Shown here in pieces: positions 35,776-44,454 of a DNA stretch of 64,000 bases. Each line of letters begins with the position of its first letter. Positions within the stretch are counted from its first letter, which is position 1. Under the pieces are notes generated by a model. That model was not told where the DNA came from. It worked only from the letters and a program-made list of their open reading frames with translations, and did no database searches. The DNA comes from Nitrospira defluvii. GTDB taxonomy: Bacteria > Nitrospirota > Nitrospiria > Nitrospirales > Nitrospiraceae. A program made the position numbers and the translations under genes. Location: positions 62,001 through 126,000 of the forward strand of contig NZ_CAJNBJ010000016.1 of NCBI RefSeq assembly GCF_905220995.1, read 5' to 3'.

Positions 35776-35858
35776 GAGTGGTGAGTGTTGAATGCTGAGT
35801 GTGGAATTCACAATTCTTGGAGCGCAACTCCAGACTCATAACTCAACACTCATCACTC
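35776..35858. repeat. Imperfect inverted repeat between amgK and murU
   Basis: Two 29-base arms, 35776-35804 and 35830-35858, agree at 24 positions when one is reverse-complemented; both are built of GAGTG/TGAGTGTTGA words. It would form a long hairpin with a 25-base loop in the amgK-murU transcript. The same GTGCTGAGTTATGAGTG wording recurs at 43389-43415. Confidence 0.75.
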
Positions 35859-35869
35859 GCAGTTGAGCG

Positions 35870-36970
35870 CTACTGCAGTTCAGCCACGTAGGGCACCAGG
35901 TGTCGACGCAATGTCGCCAACTCGGGATACTTCGAGAGATTACGCCTGACATATCCCAAGACCCGCGGAATATCGGCAAGAAATTTTGGATTATGTTTGA
36001 CCTGGTCGATGTAGACAAACCGGCCGGCGGCTTTGAGATTGCGTTGGATACTGGTGAAATCGAAGAGACGACGAAACGCGGGGCGATCGGCGATCTTCAC
36101 CCCTTGCGCGGCCAAACCATCAAGAAAATGCTCGATGAGCGCATCCACCAGCGTTTCGTCCAACTCGATGTATGCATCCTTGAGCAACGACGCCAGATCG
36201 TATGTCGCCGGGCCCATGAGCGCATCCTGAAAATCGATGATGCCGATGCGCGCGCCGTCCACCATGAGATTACGCGAGTGATAATCACGATGGACCAACA
36301 CCTGCGGCTGTCCGGCCAACAACTCGGCAATGCGCTGGAATTCGGCACGAATCGCCGCGTCGTCCTCAGCCTTCATCGGCCGGCCGATACGGGCCGTGAT
36401 TCCATACTCTAGGAAGTGATCGAACTCCCACATCAACAGCGGCACGTCGAAGCGCCGGTGAAACGCGATACAGCCCGGTGCCGGCGGGGTCGTGCCCTTC
36501 ACTTGCAACAGCACCAATTGATCGATCGCCTGGCGATAGAGCGCGTCCAGCCTGGCGGGCTCGGCACCACGACAGGCTTCAGCCAGCGTCAGGTCGCCGA
36601 AGTCCTCCAAATACAACAGCCCGGCCTCCCGATCATAATAATGTAACTGTGGTACTGTGACGCCGGTACGCTGCAGATGGGTCAGGACATTGGTGAACGG
36701 CAGTTCGGCAATCTGGGCCGAGGCTCCACTGACGGCTTCTTCTGATTTCTTGAACCCTTCCGGATCGGCCAACTGCATCAGAATCAATGCGGAGGGGCTG
36801 CCCTTCAGAGCGATCCGGAAATACCGGCGATTGGAGGCATCGCCGGCCAATGGACTCAGCCCGGCCAGTTCACCGCGAAACGGCAACTGGGTCGCGACGG
36901 TCTTGGCGATGCGTGTGGAATCCGGAGGCGCGAGCGGTGCCGCTGGTGCGGCTGGTTGTGTTGTCGTCAT
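35870..36970 (-). CDS. amgK: AmgK-like N-acetylmuramate/N-acetylglucosamine kinase
   Basis: 366 residues of the aminoglycoside-phosphotransferase (APH) kinase fold. Catalytic loop VLVHRDYHSRNLMVD, metal site GIIDFQDALMGP, and LSPLAGDASNRRYFRI as the nucleotide loop. An N-terminal Ala/Pro-rich tail of about 18 residues is extra. AmgK phosphorylates MurNAc and GlcNAc at the anomeric position, feeding MurU. Adjacent murU downstream supports this assignment. Divergent from the aldo/keto reductase. Confidence 0.85.
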   Translation of the reverse strand: MTTTQPAAPAAPLAPPDSTRIAKTVATQLPFRGELAGLSPLAGDASNRRYFRIALKGSPSALILMQLADPEGFKKSEEAVSGASAQIAELPFTNVLTHLQRTGVTVPQLHYYDREAGLLYLEDFGDLTLAEACRGAEPARLDALYRQAIDQLVLLQVKGTTPPAPGCIAFHRRFDVPLLMWEFDHFLEYGITARIGRPMKAEDDAAIRAEFQRIAELLAGQPQVLVHRDYHSRNLMVDGARIGIIDFQDALMGPATYDLASLLKDAYIELDETLVDALIEHFLDGLAAQGVKIADRPAFRRLFDFTSIQRNLKAAGRFVYIDQVKHNPKFLADIPRVLGYVRRNLSKYPELATLRRHLVPYVAELQ

Positions 36971-37121
36971 ACGATCGGCATTATAACCAAACCCTTCCGA
37001 ACTGCCAGCAGAAACTCACCTGCTGCAGCTGCCACCACGCCACGCGCTCTCAGGACACAACTCGAACGGTTGTCAGCCTTCACCCAAGCCGCTATGCTGA
37101 CGCATTCAGCAAGGAGGCTCT

Positions 37122-38093
37122 ATGCAGTATGTTCACCTGGGCCGCTCCGGTCTGCGCGTCAGTCGGTTGTGCCTCGGCACGATGAACTTCGGTCCGCACA
37201 CATCTGAACCCGAGAGTTTTCAGATCATGGATCGAGCGCTCGAACTCGGCATCAACTTTTTTGACAGCGCCAATGTCTACGGATGGAAAGTCGGCGAAGG
37301 GGTCACCGAACAGATCGTCGGACGCTGGCTCGCCCAAGGCGGCGGGCGGCGCGAGAAAGTCGTGTTGGCCACTAAGGTCTACGGGCGCATGGGCGACTGG
37401 CCGAACCACTCGCGACTCTCGGCCCTGCACATCAAACGCGCCTGCGAAGAGAGCCTTCGGCGGCTCCGCACGGATCACCTCGACTTGTATCAGATGCACC
37501 ACATCGATCGTGAGTGCCCCTGGGAGGAAATCTGGCAAGTGATGGAACAGCTGTGTCGAGAGGGCAAGGTCCTGTACATCGGGAGCAGCAATTTCGCCGG
37601 GTGGCACATCGCGCAGGCGCAGGAACTGGCCAAATCGCGGCACTTCCTTGGCCTCATCTCCGAACAGAGCCTTTATAATCTTCTCGAACGAACCGTTGAG
37701 CTGGAGGTATTGCCTGCCTGCCAAGCCTATGGGATCGGCATCATCCCCTGGAGCCCCCTTGCGCGAGGGTTGCTCGGCGGCGTCCTGGACGCACCCACGA
37801 CCGGGCGCCGGGCCGACGAGGACGTACGCCAGGACATGGCGACGCACCGACCAACACTCGAGGCCTATGAGCAGTTCTGCCGGCGACACCAATGGGCACC
37901 CGCAGCTGTGGCGCTGGCCTGGCTGCTGCATCAACCGGCGGTCACGTCGCCGATCATCGGCCCGCGCACCATGGAACAGCTGACCAGCGCCGTCACAAGC
38001 CTGGACCTTTCGCTCAGCACAGAACAACGTCAGGAGTTAGAGCAGATGTTCCCCGGGCCCGGCGGCGCAGCTCCGGAAGCCTATGCCTGGTAG
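37122..38093 (+). CDS. Aldo/keto reductase
   Basis: 323 residues. NADPH-dependent reductase of the potassium-channel-beta/YajO-like branch. Tetrad visible: Asp and Tyr in FFDSANVYG, Lys in LATKVYG, His in YQMHHID. IGSSNFAGWHIAQA and IGPRTMEQL are cofactor-binding segments typical of the branch. AAGGAGG precedes the ATG at 37122. Substrate undetermined; general aldehyde detoxification is likely. Confidence 0.92.
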   Translation: MQYVHLGRSGLRVSRLCLGTMNFGPHTSEPESFQIMDRALELGINFFDSANVYGWKVGEGVTEQIVGRWLAQGGGRREKVVLATKVYGRMGDWPNHSRLSALHIKRACEESLRRLRTDHLDLYQMHHIDRECPWEEIWQVMEQLCREGKVLYIGSSNFAGWHIAQAQELAKSRHFLGLISEQSLYNLLERTVELEVLPACQAYGIGIIPWSPLARGLLGGVLDAPTTGRRADEDVRQDMATHRPTLEAYEQFCRRHQWAPAAVALAWLLHQPAVTSPIIGPRTMEQLTSAVTSLDLSLSTEQRQELEQMFPGPGGAAPEAYAW

Positions 38094-38258
38094 GCATCTG
38101 TCGTCGACCGCACAGGCGGAAAAAATTGCCGCCACTCGTGCCGATAGTTTGTCACTATCTCACCCAGCAACGCTCCGCTCGCTCCTCCCTCGCAGGCATC
38201 CTGTTTGCGTCCATTCGGTCGCGCTCCACCCACCACCCTTGACGAGCAGGAGGTCCCC

Positions 38259-38560
38259 ATGTCGCCACACCTCACTCACGCAAAGCCAGGCGAGGGGATA
38301 TCGCCGCCTCCTCTGCGACGAAGCTCACCGCCCTGACCTGTTCACACTGTCAAGGACACCTTGTTGCCGACCTGTATTTTGACACGGTCGATGCCGGAGG
38401 CCATGTGTGGATTCGTGTGCGTCGATGCGTCAGATGTGGCACCATCGAGGAGGCAGGACGCGTAGGGCTGGCGTCTCATACGCATGCAGGCAAGAGCATC
38501 CGAAAACAGGACACATTGCGGAAGGGACTGGATGATGAAATGATCGTGCTAGGCACGTGA
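38259..38560 (+). pseudogene. Frameshifted small zinc-ribbon gene
   Basis: An ATG at 38259 has a perfect AGGAGG (38248-38253) but its frame stops after 25 codons. From about 38318 another frame, open but lacking any ATG/GTG/TTG, reads LTCSHCQGHLVADLYFD, then VRRCVRCGTIEEAGR, a zinc-ribbon layout like the protein at 21469-21702, and runs to the TGA at 38558-38560. Either one indel broke the gene or a frameshift or rare start (ACG before AAGCTC) is used. The last 12 bp overlap the convergent VanZ-like gene. Confidence 0.55.
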
Positions 38561-39007
38561 TTGCTGCACAGCGCTCGCCCGCCTATATCGTTCCAGCAAC
38601 GACCACCCCCACGCCCCCACGGTGCCGCCCACCGTATCAGCAACGAGATCGAAAAGATCCGCTTCGCGAAACGGCACAAACAATTGATGTGTCTCATCAC
38701 TGAGGCCGTAGAAGGCTGCGCCAAGTGCCGCCGCCGGCAGCGCATGCCGCGACAGCCATTCCCCCGAGGCGTGTCGGCAGGCACGGTAGAGCAATCCCCC
38801 CAGCACCGCATATTCGCAGAAGTGGAGGATCTTGTCGGAAAACTTTTGCAGGACCGAGGAGATGGCTTCGGGCGGGCTCGACAGGGACGAGCCGAAAAAA
38901 ATGAGCCCCGCATAGAGGAGCACCGGGCCCCAATGCTGTAAGATGGAAAGCGGCGTCACGAGGCTCCCTGTCCGGAGACCGGTTGAGAGGATCTGATCAG
39001 AAGCCAT
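38549..39007 (-). CDS. VanZ-like membrane protein
   Basis: 152 residues with four hydrophobic segments (about 25-42, 65-80, 88-105, 118-138) and VanZ family marks: KILHFCEYAVLGGLLYRA, FYGLSDETHQLFVPFREADLFDLVADTVGG. VanZ proteins are membrane proteins of unclear function, some raising teicoplanin tolerance. Its 3' end overlaps the converging zinc-ribbon remnant. Divergent from the GH57 gene. Confidence 0.88.
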   Translation of the reverse strand: MASDQILSTGLRTGSLVTPLSILQHWGPVLLYAGLIFFGSSLSSPPEAISSVLQKFSDKILHFCEYAVLGGLLYRACRHASGEWLSRHALPAAALGAAFYGLSDETHQLFVPFREADLFDLVADTVGGTVGAWGWSLLERYRRASAVQQSRA

Positions 39008-39158
39008 TGTCAGGTGTTCTCTCAGTCAGAGGCTGATTCGTTTTGGCACAACCATTGTTCGCGGGAGGCCCTGCGCCGAAACTTTGGGATCCTGCCGTTT
39101 CGTTGCAACCCTCCTACCCCTATGACATACTGCCCGTGAGTCTGCAAGAAACTTCCCG

Positions 39159-41363
39159 ATGAAAACCATTCAGCTCTGCTTTCTCTGGCATATGCACCAG
39201 CCGTACTACACGGACCCGCTCACGGGGTCTGCGAGTATGCCCTGGGTCCGCCTGCATGCGACGAAGGCCTATTACGATATGGCGTTCCTGCTCGATCGCT
39301 TTCCGCAGGCGCGCTCGACCTTCAACTTCACCCCGTCACTCCTCCTGCAACTGGAAGAGTTCTCCGCCGGTCGGGTACGAGATCTCTTCCTCGAATATGC
39401 CCAGCGTCCGGCGACCGACCTCACGCCGACGGAGAAAGCATTTCTCATCCGCCACTTCTTTTCAGCCAACTGGGCCACGATGGTCCGACCCTTTCCCCGC
39501 TACCAGGAACTCCTGGTGAAACGCGGCCTCGATGTCCATGGGCAAGACTTAGAGCGTCTGGCGAAGCAATTTTCCACCCAGGACTTCCTCGACCTGCAGG
39601 TATGGCACAACCTGGCCTGGTTCGGATACGGCAGCCTGGAGCGATTCCCGCGCCTGGCTGAACTGCGCGCGAAAAATCGTGGATTCACGGAAGAGGACAA
39701 GCAGGAAGTGCTGGCGCTGCAACAAACGGCCATCAGGCAAATCGTCCCGATGTATCGCGCGCTGCAGGACCGGGAACAGATCGAACTGACCACCACCCCG
39801 TTCTTTCATCCGATTCTTCCCCTGGTCATCGATTCGGAATTCACCCGCCGCGCCAGACCGGACCTTCCCCTCCCGGCACGGTTCCATGCGCCGGCCGATG
39901 CGGAAGCCCAAGTCCGGAGGGCCGTCGAATATCATACTCACACGTTCGGTCGAGCCCCGGTCGGGCTCTGGCCGTCGGAAGGATCGGTTTGCCCGGAAGT
40001 GTTGCCGATGGTGAGCAAAGCGGGCATCCGCTGGCTGGCGACGGACGAAGGCATTCTCTACCGCTCGCTGCAGATGGCAGGTCAAGCGTGGAACCGCCAC
40101 TACCACCTCTACCAACCCTACCGGGTCGGCACAGATGCACAGCCCCTCTCAATGCTGTTTCGCGACCGCGAAATCTCGGATGCCTTCGGCTTCATCTACC
40201 ACAAGACCACACCCGAATCCGCCGCCGACGATGTGCTGCGCCGGATTCGCAGCCTGGCCTTCGATATTCCGCTGGAGCACGGCATCATCGGAGTGATTCT
40301 CGACGGGGAAAATCCCTGGGAGCATTACCATGATGGAGGCGAACGATTCCTCTCGCTGCTGTTTCAGGCGTTTGAAGGGGATGGCCTGCACATCGGCCAG
40401 GGTATCCGGGTCCGCTTGAACACCGTCGCGCGCGCTCTGGAAACCGCCCCGCCGAGCCAACACCTGGACCAGCTCCATTCCGGCTCCTGGATCAATCAGG
40501 ACTTCAAGATCTGGATCGGCCACCAGGAAGACAATCGCGGTTGGGACCTACTGCAGCATACGCGGGCCCGGCTGGTCGAGCTGACTCCCTCTCTCCCTCC
40601 CGATCGAGCACGCGCCGCCTGGGACGAGCTGTATGCCGCGGAAGGGAGCGACTGGTTCTGGTGGTACGGCGACGACTTCGACACGGACTACAAACAGGAA
40701 TTCGACCGTCTATTCCGCACTCACCTGCGGAATGTCTGGACCTATGCCGGCATGACCCCTCCGGAAATTTTGAATCAGCCGCTGGTTGAGGCCCGCACCC
40801 CGCAAGGGTTGGACCTGGTGCACCAACCATTAGCCTTCATCACCCCAACATTGGACGGCATGGCCTCGAATTTTTTCGAATGGCGCGGGGCGGGCAGCAT
40901 CAATCCCACACCTCCGCTGGGAGCGATGTGGAAATCCGAAGGGCTGTTCTCCGCGATTTTTTTTGGGTTCGACCGCGAGCACCTCTACCTTCGGCTGGAT
41001 CTTGATGACGCATCGGCCCCACGCCAGGAGCAGTGCACGGCAGACTTGTACATCGGGTCGGGAATCCAGCAATATCGCCTGTCATTTCCCCTATCGGCCG
41101 TCGGTACCGAGACGTTTCTGCTTGCACGGGCAGACGAGTCCGGCGTCTACCGCGACGTCGGGTCGTATAGTACGATCTGCCGACGGAAGATTTTGGAACT
41201 GGGCGTGCCGTTCAAAGACCTGGAGATCGAGGTCGGCACGGAATTACGATTGACGCTCACCGTATCGGAGCATGGAATGGAAATCGGACGATATCCCCAT
41301 CATGGCCCGGCGACCTTCAATCGACCGGACGACGACTTTGCCTCGACCATGTGGCGCGTCTAG
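39159..41363 (+). CDS. Glycoside hydrolase family 57 (alpha-glucan active)
   Basis: 734 residues. GH57 conserved regions in order: LWHMHQPYY (near 10), GLWPSEGSVCPEVLPM (about 268-283, with the nucleophile glutamate expected in PSEGS), ATDEG, and VILDGENPWEHYHDGG (about 379-394, with the acid/base Asp). The last 170 residues form a beta-rich domain. GH57 enzymes act on alpha-1,4 glucans as amylases, transferases or branching enzymes; the subgroup is not certain. No signal peptide, so cytoplasmic glycogen metabolism is likely. GalT follows about 100 bp downstream. Confidence 0.92.
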   Translation: MKTIQLCFLWHMHQPYYTDPLTGSASMPWVRLHATKAYYDMAFLLDRFPQARSTFNFTPSLLLQLEEFSAGRVRDLFLEYAQRPATDLTPTEKAFLIRHFFSANWATMVRPFPRYQELLVKRGLDVHGQDLERLAKQFSTQDFLDLQVWHNLAWFGYGSLERFPRLAELRAKNRGFTEEDKQEVLALQQTAIRQIVPMYRALQDREQIELTTTPFFHPILPLVIDSEFTRRARPDLPLPARFHAPADAEAQVRRAVEYHTHTFGRAPVGLWPSEGSVCPEVLPMVSKAGIRWLATDEGILYRSLQMAGQAWNRHYHLYQPYRVGTDAQPLSMLFRDREISDAFGFIYHKTTPESAADDVLRRIRSLAFDIPLEHGIIGVILDGENPWEHYHDGGERFLSLLFQAFEGDGLHIGQGIRVRLNTVARALETAPPSQHLDQLHSGSWINQDFKIWIGHQEDNRGWDLLQHTRARLVELTPSLPPDRARAAWDELYAAEGSDWFWWYGDDFDTDYKQEFDRLFRTHLRNVWTYAGMTPPEILNQPLVEARTPQGLDLVHQPLAFITPTLDGMASNFFEWRGAGSINPTPPLGAMWKSEGLFSAIFFGFDREHLYLRLDLDDASAPRQEQCTADLYIGSGIQQYRLSFPLSAVGTETFLLARADESGVYRDVGSYSTICRRKILELGVPFKDLEIEVGTELRLTLTVSEHGMEIGRYPHHGPATFNRPDDDFASTMWRV

Positions 41364-41463
41364 ACAATCTGTTGATGGAATAGTCGAGTGACTGTGCCGC
41401 CGGTCTTACGCGACAGACACGCGTCGAAACGCACACTCATCATAGTGAACCTGAGGAGACGAC

Positions 41464-42465
41464 ATGCCTGAGTTACGCAGAGACCCGATTGTCGGTCGGT
41501 GGGTGATCATCTCAACCGAGCGAAGTGGGCGCCCGCAAGATGTGCACATGCCCTCCGCACCCCTGCCGTCAGCCGCCCTCTGCCCGTTTTGTCCTGGCCA
41601 GGAACGTCTCACTCCGCGGGAAATCCTCGCCTACCGGCCGCATGCGTCCGAGCCGGACGGCCCCAATTGGACCGTGCGCGTCATCCCCAACAAATTCCCC
41701 GCCCTGCATGTCGAGGGAGACATGGGTCGCGAAGGGCTCGGGCTGTATGATCGCATGAACGGTATCGGTGCCCACGAAGTCATCATCGAAACCCCCACCC
41801 ACAAGGAACACCTTGCCGACCTGCCGACCAAGCGCGTGGAGGACGTGCTCTGGGCATACCGCGACCGCATCTTGGATCTCAAAAAAGATTTGCGGTTGCG
41901 TTACATCCTGATCTTTAAAAACCATGGGGCAGCAGCGGGCGCCACACTGGAGCACAGCCATTCACAACTGATCGCCCTTCCCGTCGTCCCGACCAGCGTG
42001 TTGGACGAAATCAACGGCTGCCGGCAACACTTCCAGCAGAAGGAACGCTGCATTTATTGCGATATCCTGCGACAGGAGTCTTCGGAGGGAGCACGGGTCG
42101 TTCTGGAAAATCCGGAATTCCTCTGCATCACGCCCTACGCCGCGCGATTTCCCTTTGAAATGTGGATCCTTCCGAAACGCCATGCGGGATACTTCGAGGA
42201 ATGCCAACGCACCCAGTTCGAATTTCTCGCCCCGATTCTCGGGGAATCGCTACGGCGGATGGATACGGTCCTTGCGCACCCGGCGTATAACTTTATCCTG
42301 CACAGCTCTCCCCTGCATGAAAAGACCGGAGACTTTTATCACTGGCATCTTGAGATCATTCCCAAACTGACTCAGGTCGCCGGATTCGAGTGGGGTACGG
42401 GATTCTACATCAATCCTGTCTCACCGGAGGAAGCCGCCAAATGCCTGAGGGAAGCCATCCTGTAG
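41464..42465 (+). CDS. galT: Galactose-1-phosphate uridylyltransferase
   Basis: 333 residues, HIT-superfamily transferase moving UMP between UDP-glucose and hexose-1-phosphate. Zinc site CPFC (residues 40-43), nucleophile region EHSHSQLIALP with H165-S-H167-S-Q169, and second half HWHLEIIPKL. HSHSQ instead of the enterobacterial HPHGQ is common in this branch. Upstream TGAGGAGACGAC gives a good ribosome site. With GH57 it likely links hexose phosphates to storage glucan. Confidence 0.94.
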   Translation: MPELRRDPIVGRWVIISTERSGRPQDVHMPSAPLPSAALCPFCPGQERLTPREILAYRPHASEPDGPNWTVRVIPNKFPALHVEGDMGREGLGLYDRMNGIGAHEVIIETPTHKEHLADLPTKRVEDVLWAYRDRILDLKKDLRLRYILIFKNHGAAAGATLEHSHSQLIALPVVPTSVLDEINGCRQHFQQKERCIYCDILRQESSEGARVVLENPEFLCITPYAARFPFEMWILPKRHAGYFEECQRTQFEFLAPILGESLRRMDTVLAHPAYNFILHSSPLHEKTGDFYHWHLEIIPKLTQVAGFEWGTGFYINPVSPEEAAKCLREAIL

Positions 42466-42898
42466 ACGAAATAGGACCCGTGCGATTCCGCACATCACAA
42501 ACCTCCGAGGCTCACCACAAGCAATGGTGCAATAAGCAAGTTCTCCCCAATCTGCTCCGCAGTCGATCAGGCTTATCCCATCCACTCCCGCAGGCCGAGC
42601 CAAGGCCGGCTCCGCAACCTCGCCCGGCACGTCACCGCCGATTGGCACGGTAAAATTAGCGTGTCACCCGCCACCTTTCGCCAAGCCGATTGGATAAATT
42701 CCGGTCACTACCTGAATTTTGTCTAGTAGCTTCCCTTGCAATCTTCAGGCATGCGGGCGTATACCACCAGGGTGAATTACTAGGGCCATACGAAACGGGA
42801 TGGCCATCCACTCACGTGTATGAGGAGAGACGCATTCATTCCGAGGACCGGGATGGGGAGGCAGAGACTACCAGGACGGTAGAACGCAGGAGGACGTC
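42466..42898. other. Long leader upstream of the 50-residue membrane peptide
   Basis: No gene supported. A candidate promoter, TTGCAA (42736-42741), 18-base spacer, TATACC (42760-42765), points toward the small gene at 42899. This would leave an untranslated leader of roughly 130 bases with several GC-rich repeats (GGGATGGCCATCC, ACCAGGACGGT), possibly a structured regulator. It matches no riboswitch I know. Confidence 0.4.
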
Positions 42899-43051
42899 GT
42901 GAACGGTCAGAACCTCGATTGGAAACACTCTTCATTCAGCGCGCTGGACGTCAACAACCAGAAATACAAACGCTTAGCAGTGGCGTCTGCGATGTTGTTC
43001 CTCGGCGTAGTCGGCTTGCTGATCTACCAGATCATCCAGGGCATCAAGTAA
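42899..43051 (+). CDS. 50-residue single-pass membrane peptide
   Basis: GTG start preceded by AGGAGG. Encodes a polar N-terminal half ([17 protein letters not shown]) followed by [20 protein letters not shown], one membrane helix, and a short tail ending QGIK. No relative recognised. The ribosome site and ordered charge pattern support translation. It could be a small subunit of a membrane complex. Confidence 0.65.
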   Translation: MNGQNLDWKHSSFSALDVNNQKYKRLAVASAMLFLGVVGLLIYQIIQGIK

Positions 43052-43188
43052 GCCCCACAGCAGATCAGTGGCGTTGCGGCCCCAGCGTGCCCTGTGCTGC
43101 CTCACGCGGCGACACCTCGCGTAGTTTGATCGCCCGCAGAAAACATGATCTGATTGCAATCCCGCGCGAGTCAGCCGTATCATCGCGC

Positions 43189-43389
43189 ATGCTCGTGCGA
43201 TTAAGTCACCCAAACCGCGAAATCGAAATCAAAGGGCCCAAGCGCACCAAGGATCTGTTGCGCGAACTCAACCTCGTCATGGAAGCGCATCTGGTCATCC
43301 GGGGCGATGAACTCGTGACCGAAGATGAGTGGCTGGCCGACGTCGATCAGGTTGAAATCCGGCCGGTCATCTCCGGCGGCTCAGTCTGA
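43189..43389 (+). CDS. ThiS/MoaD-like sulfur-carrier protein (TtuB-like)
   Basis: 66 residues with a beta-grasp layout: MLVRLSHPNREIEIKGPKRT, then LLRELNLVMEAHLVIRGDEL and VDQVEIRPVISGGSV. The di-glycine that is thiocarboxylated in this family is present but followed by Ser-Val, so activation would need the last two residues removed or tolerated. Immediately upstream (64 bp) of a TtuA-like thiolase, as in the TtuB/TtuA tRNA thiolation pair of Thermus. Start ATG at 43189 or GTG at 43195; no clear ribosome site. Confidence 0.75.
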   Translation: MLVRLSHPNREIEIKGPKRTKDLLRELNLVMEAHLVIRGDELVTEDEWLADVDQVEIRPVISGGSV

Positions 43390-43449
43390 GTCATAAGTGC
43401 TGAGTTATGAGTGTTCGGTCTCTCGTTCCATCCAACTCAACACTGTTGT
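43389..43449. repeat. TGAGTTATGAGTG repeat copy
   Basis: Shares GTGCTGAGTTATGAGTG and AACTCAACACTG words with the inverted repeat at 35776-35858. Here the arms are shorter and lie between the sulfur-carrier stop and the thiolase ATG at 43454. Confidence 0.5.
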
Positions 43450-43453
43450 ACCC

Positions 43454-44398
43454 ATGAACTGCACCAAATGCCCGACCAGTACACGAGCGGTGATCGGCCT
43501 CCCGCGCCACAACGCCGCCTTCTGTAAAGCCTGCTTCATTACGTTTGTCCATGAACAGGTCGCCCGTGCGATTAAATCGTTTAAGATGTTGTCGCCCGAA
43601 GACCGCATTCTCGTGGCGGTGTCCGGCGGCAAAGATAGCCTGGCGCTGTGGCATATCCTCCTCACGCTCGGCTATCGCGCCGATGCGCTCTACGTCAATC
43701 TCGGCATCGGCAGCTACTCCGAAGAATCGCACCGGAAAGTCCGGCACTATGCCGACACCGTCGCCGCGTCGTATGGCGCGAAACTCCTGGTGCATGTGGT
43801 CGAGCAGGAGGCCGGAGCCGGCATTCGGGAGTTGGCGACGATTCTGCATCGTCCGACCTGCTCAACCTGCGGAACTATCAAGCGTTATCAGTTTAATCGC
43901 GCAGCGATCGAACAGGAATACGATGTGATGGCCACAGGCCACAATCTCGATGATGAAGCAGCACGGCTTCTAGGCAATGTGCTGCACTGGCAGAATGACT
44001 ATCTGGATAAGCAGAGTCCGACCCTGCCGGCCTCAGTGGAAGGGTTTGCCAAGAAGGTCAAGCCCCTGTGTCGTCTGTCCGAGCGGGAAATTGCGGCCTA
44101 TGCCGTGGTAAATCGTCTCGACTACATCGTCGAGGAATGCCCCATGGCCAAGGGCTCCAAGATGATCCTGTACAAGGAAGTACTCAATCGGCTGGAAACG
44201 GAGTCGCCCGGGACCAAGCAACGCTTCTACTGGGGCTTTCTCGACAAACAAGCCAAGCCCGATGAGCCAGCCGAGTCTATGGCGGACAAGGACCAGCGTA
44301 CCCTCGTCCCCTGCGACTCCTGCGGACAACCGACCACCGCCGGCACCTGCACCTACTGCAAGATGATGGCGAAGGCCAAGACGGCCGCACCACGGTGA
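43454..44398 (+). CDS. TtuA/TtcA-family tRNA 2-thiolation enzyme
   Basis: 314 residues from the ATG at 43454. Zinc-finger cysteines at both ends (MNCTKC, FCKAC and C-terminal CDSCGQ, CTYCK), PP-loop SGGKDSLALWHIL for ATP, and a central cysteine set (CSTCGTIKR) for the 4Fe-4S cluster. TtuA adds sulfur to U54 of tRNA using thiocarboxylated TtuB; the adjacent TtuB-like gene supports this subgroup over TtcA (C32). LDYIVEECPMAKGSK is typical of TtuA/NcsA-type proteins. Confidence 0.87.
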   Translation: MNCTKCPTSTRAVIGLPRHNAAFCKACFITFVHEQVARAIKSFKMLSPEDRILVAVSGGKDSLALWHILLTLGYRADALYVNLGIGSYSEESHRKVRHYADTVAASYGAKLLVHVVEQEAGAGIRELATILHRPTCSTCGTIKRYQFNRAAIEQEYDVMATGHNLDDEAARLLGNVLHWQNDYLDKQSPTLPASVEGFAKKVKPLCRLSEREIAAYAVVNRLDYIVEECPMAKGSKMILYKEVLNRLETESPGTKQRFYWGFLDKQAKPDEPAESMADKDQRTLVPCDSCGQPTTAGTCTYCKMMAKAKTAAPR

Positions 44399-44454
44399 CG
44401 GTAGATTTGTCCATCCCGTTCGAACCTCGGCGCATTTCAGCTTCCGTTGTACTT

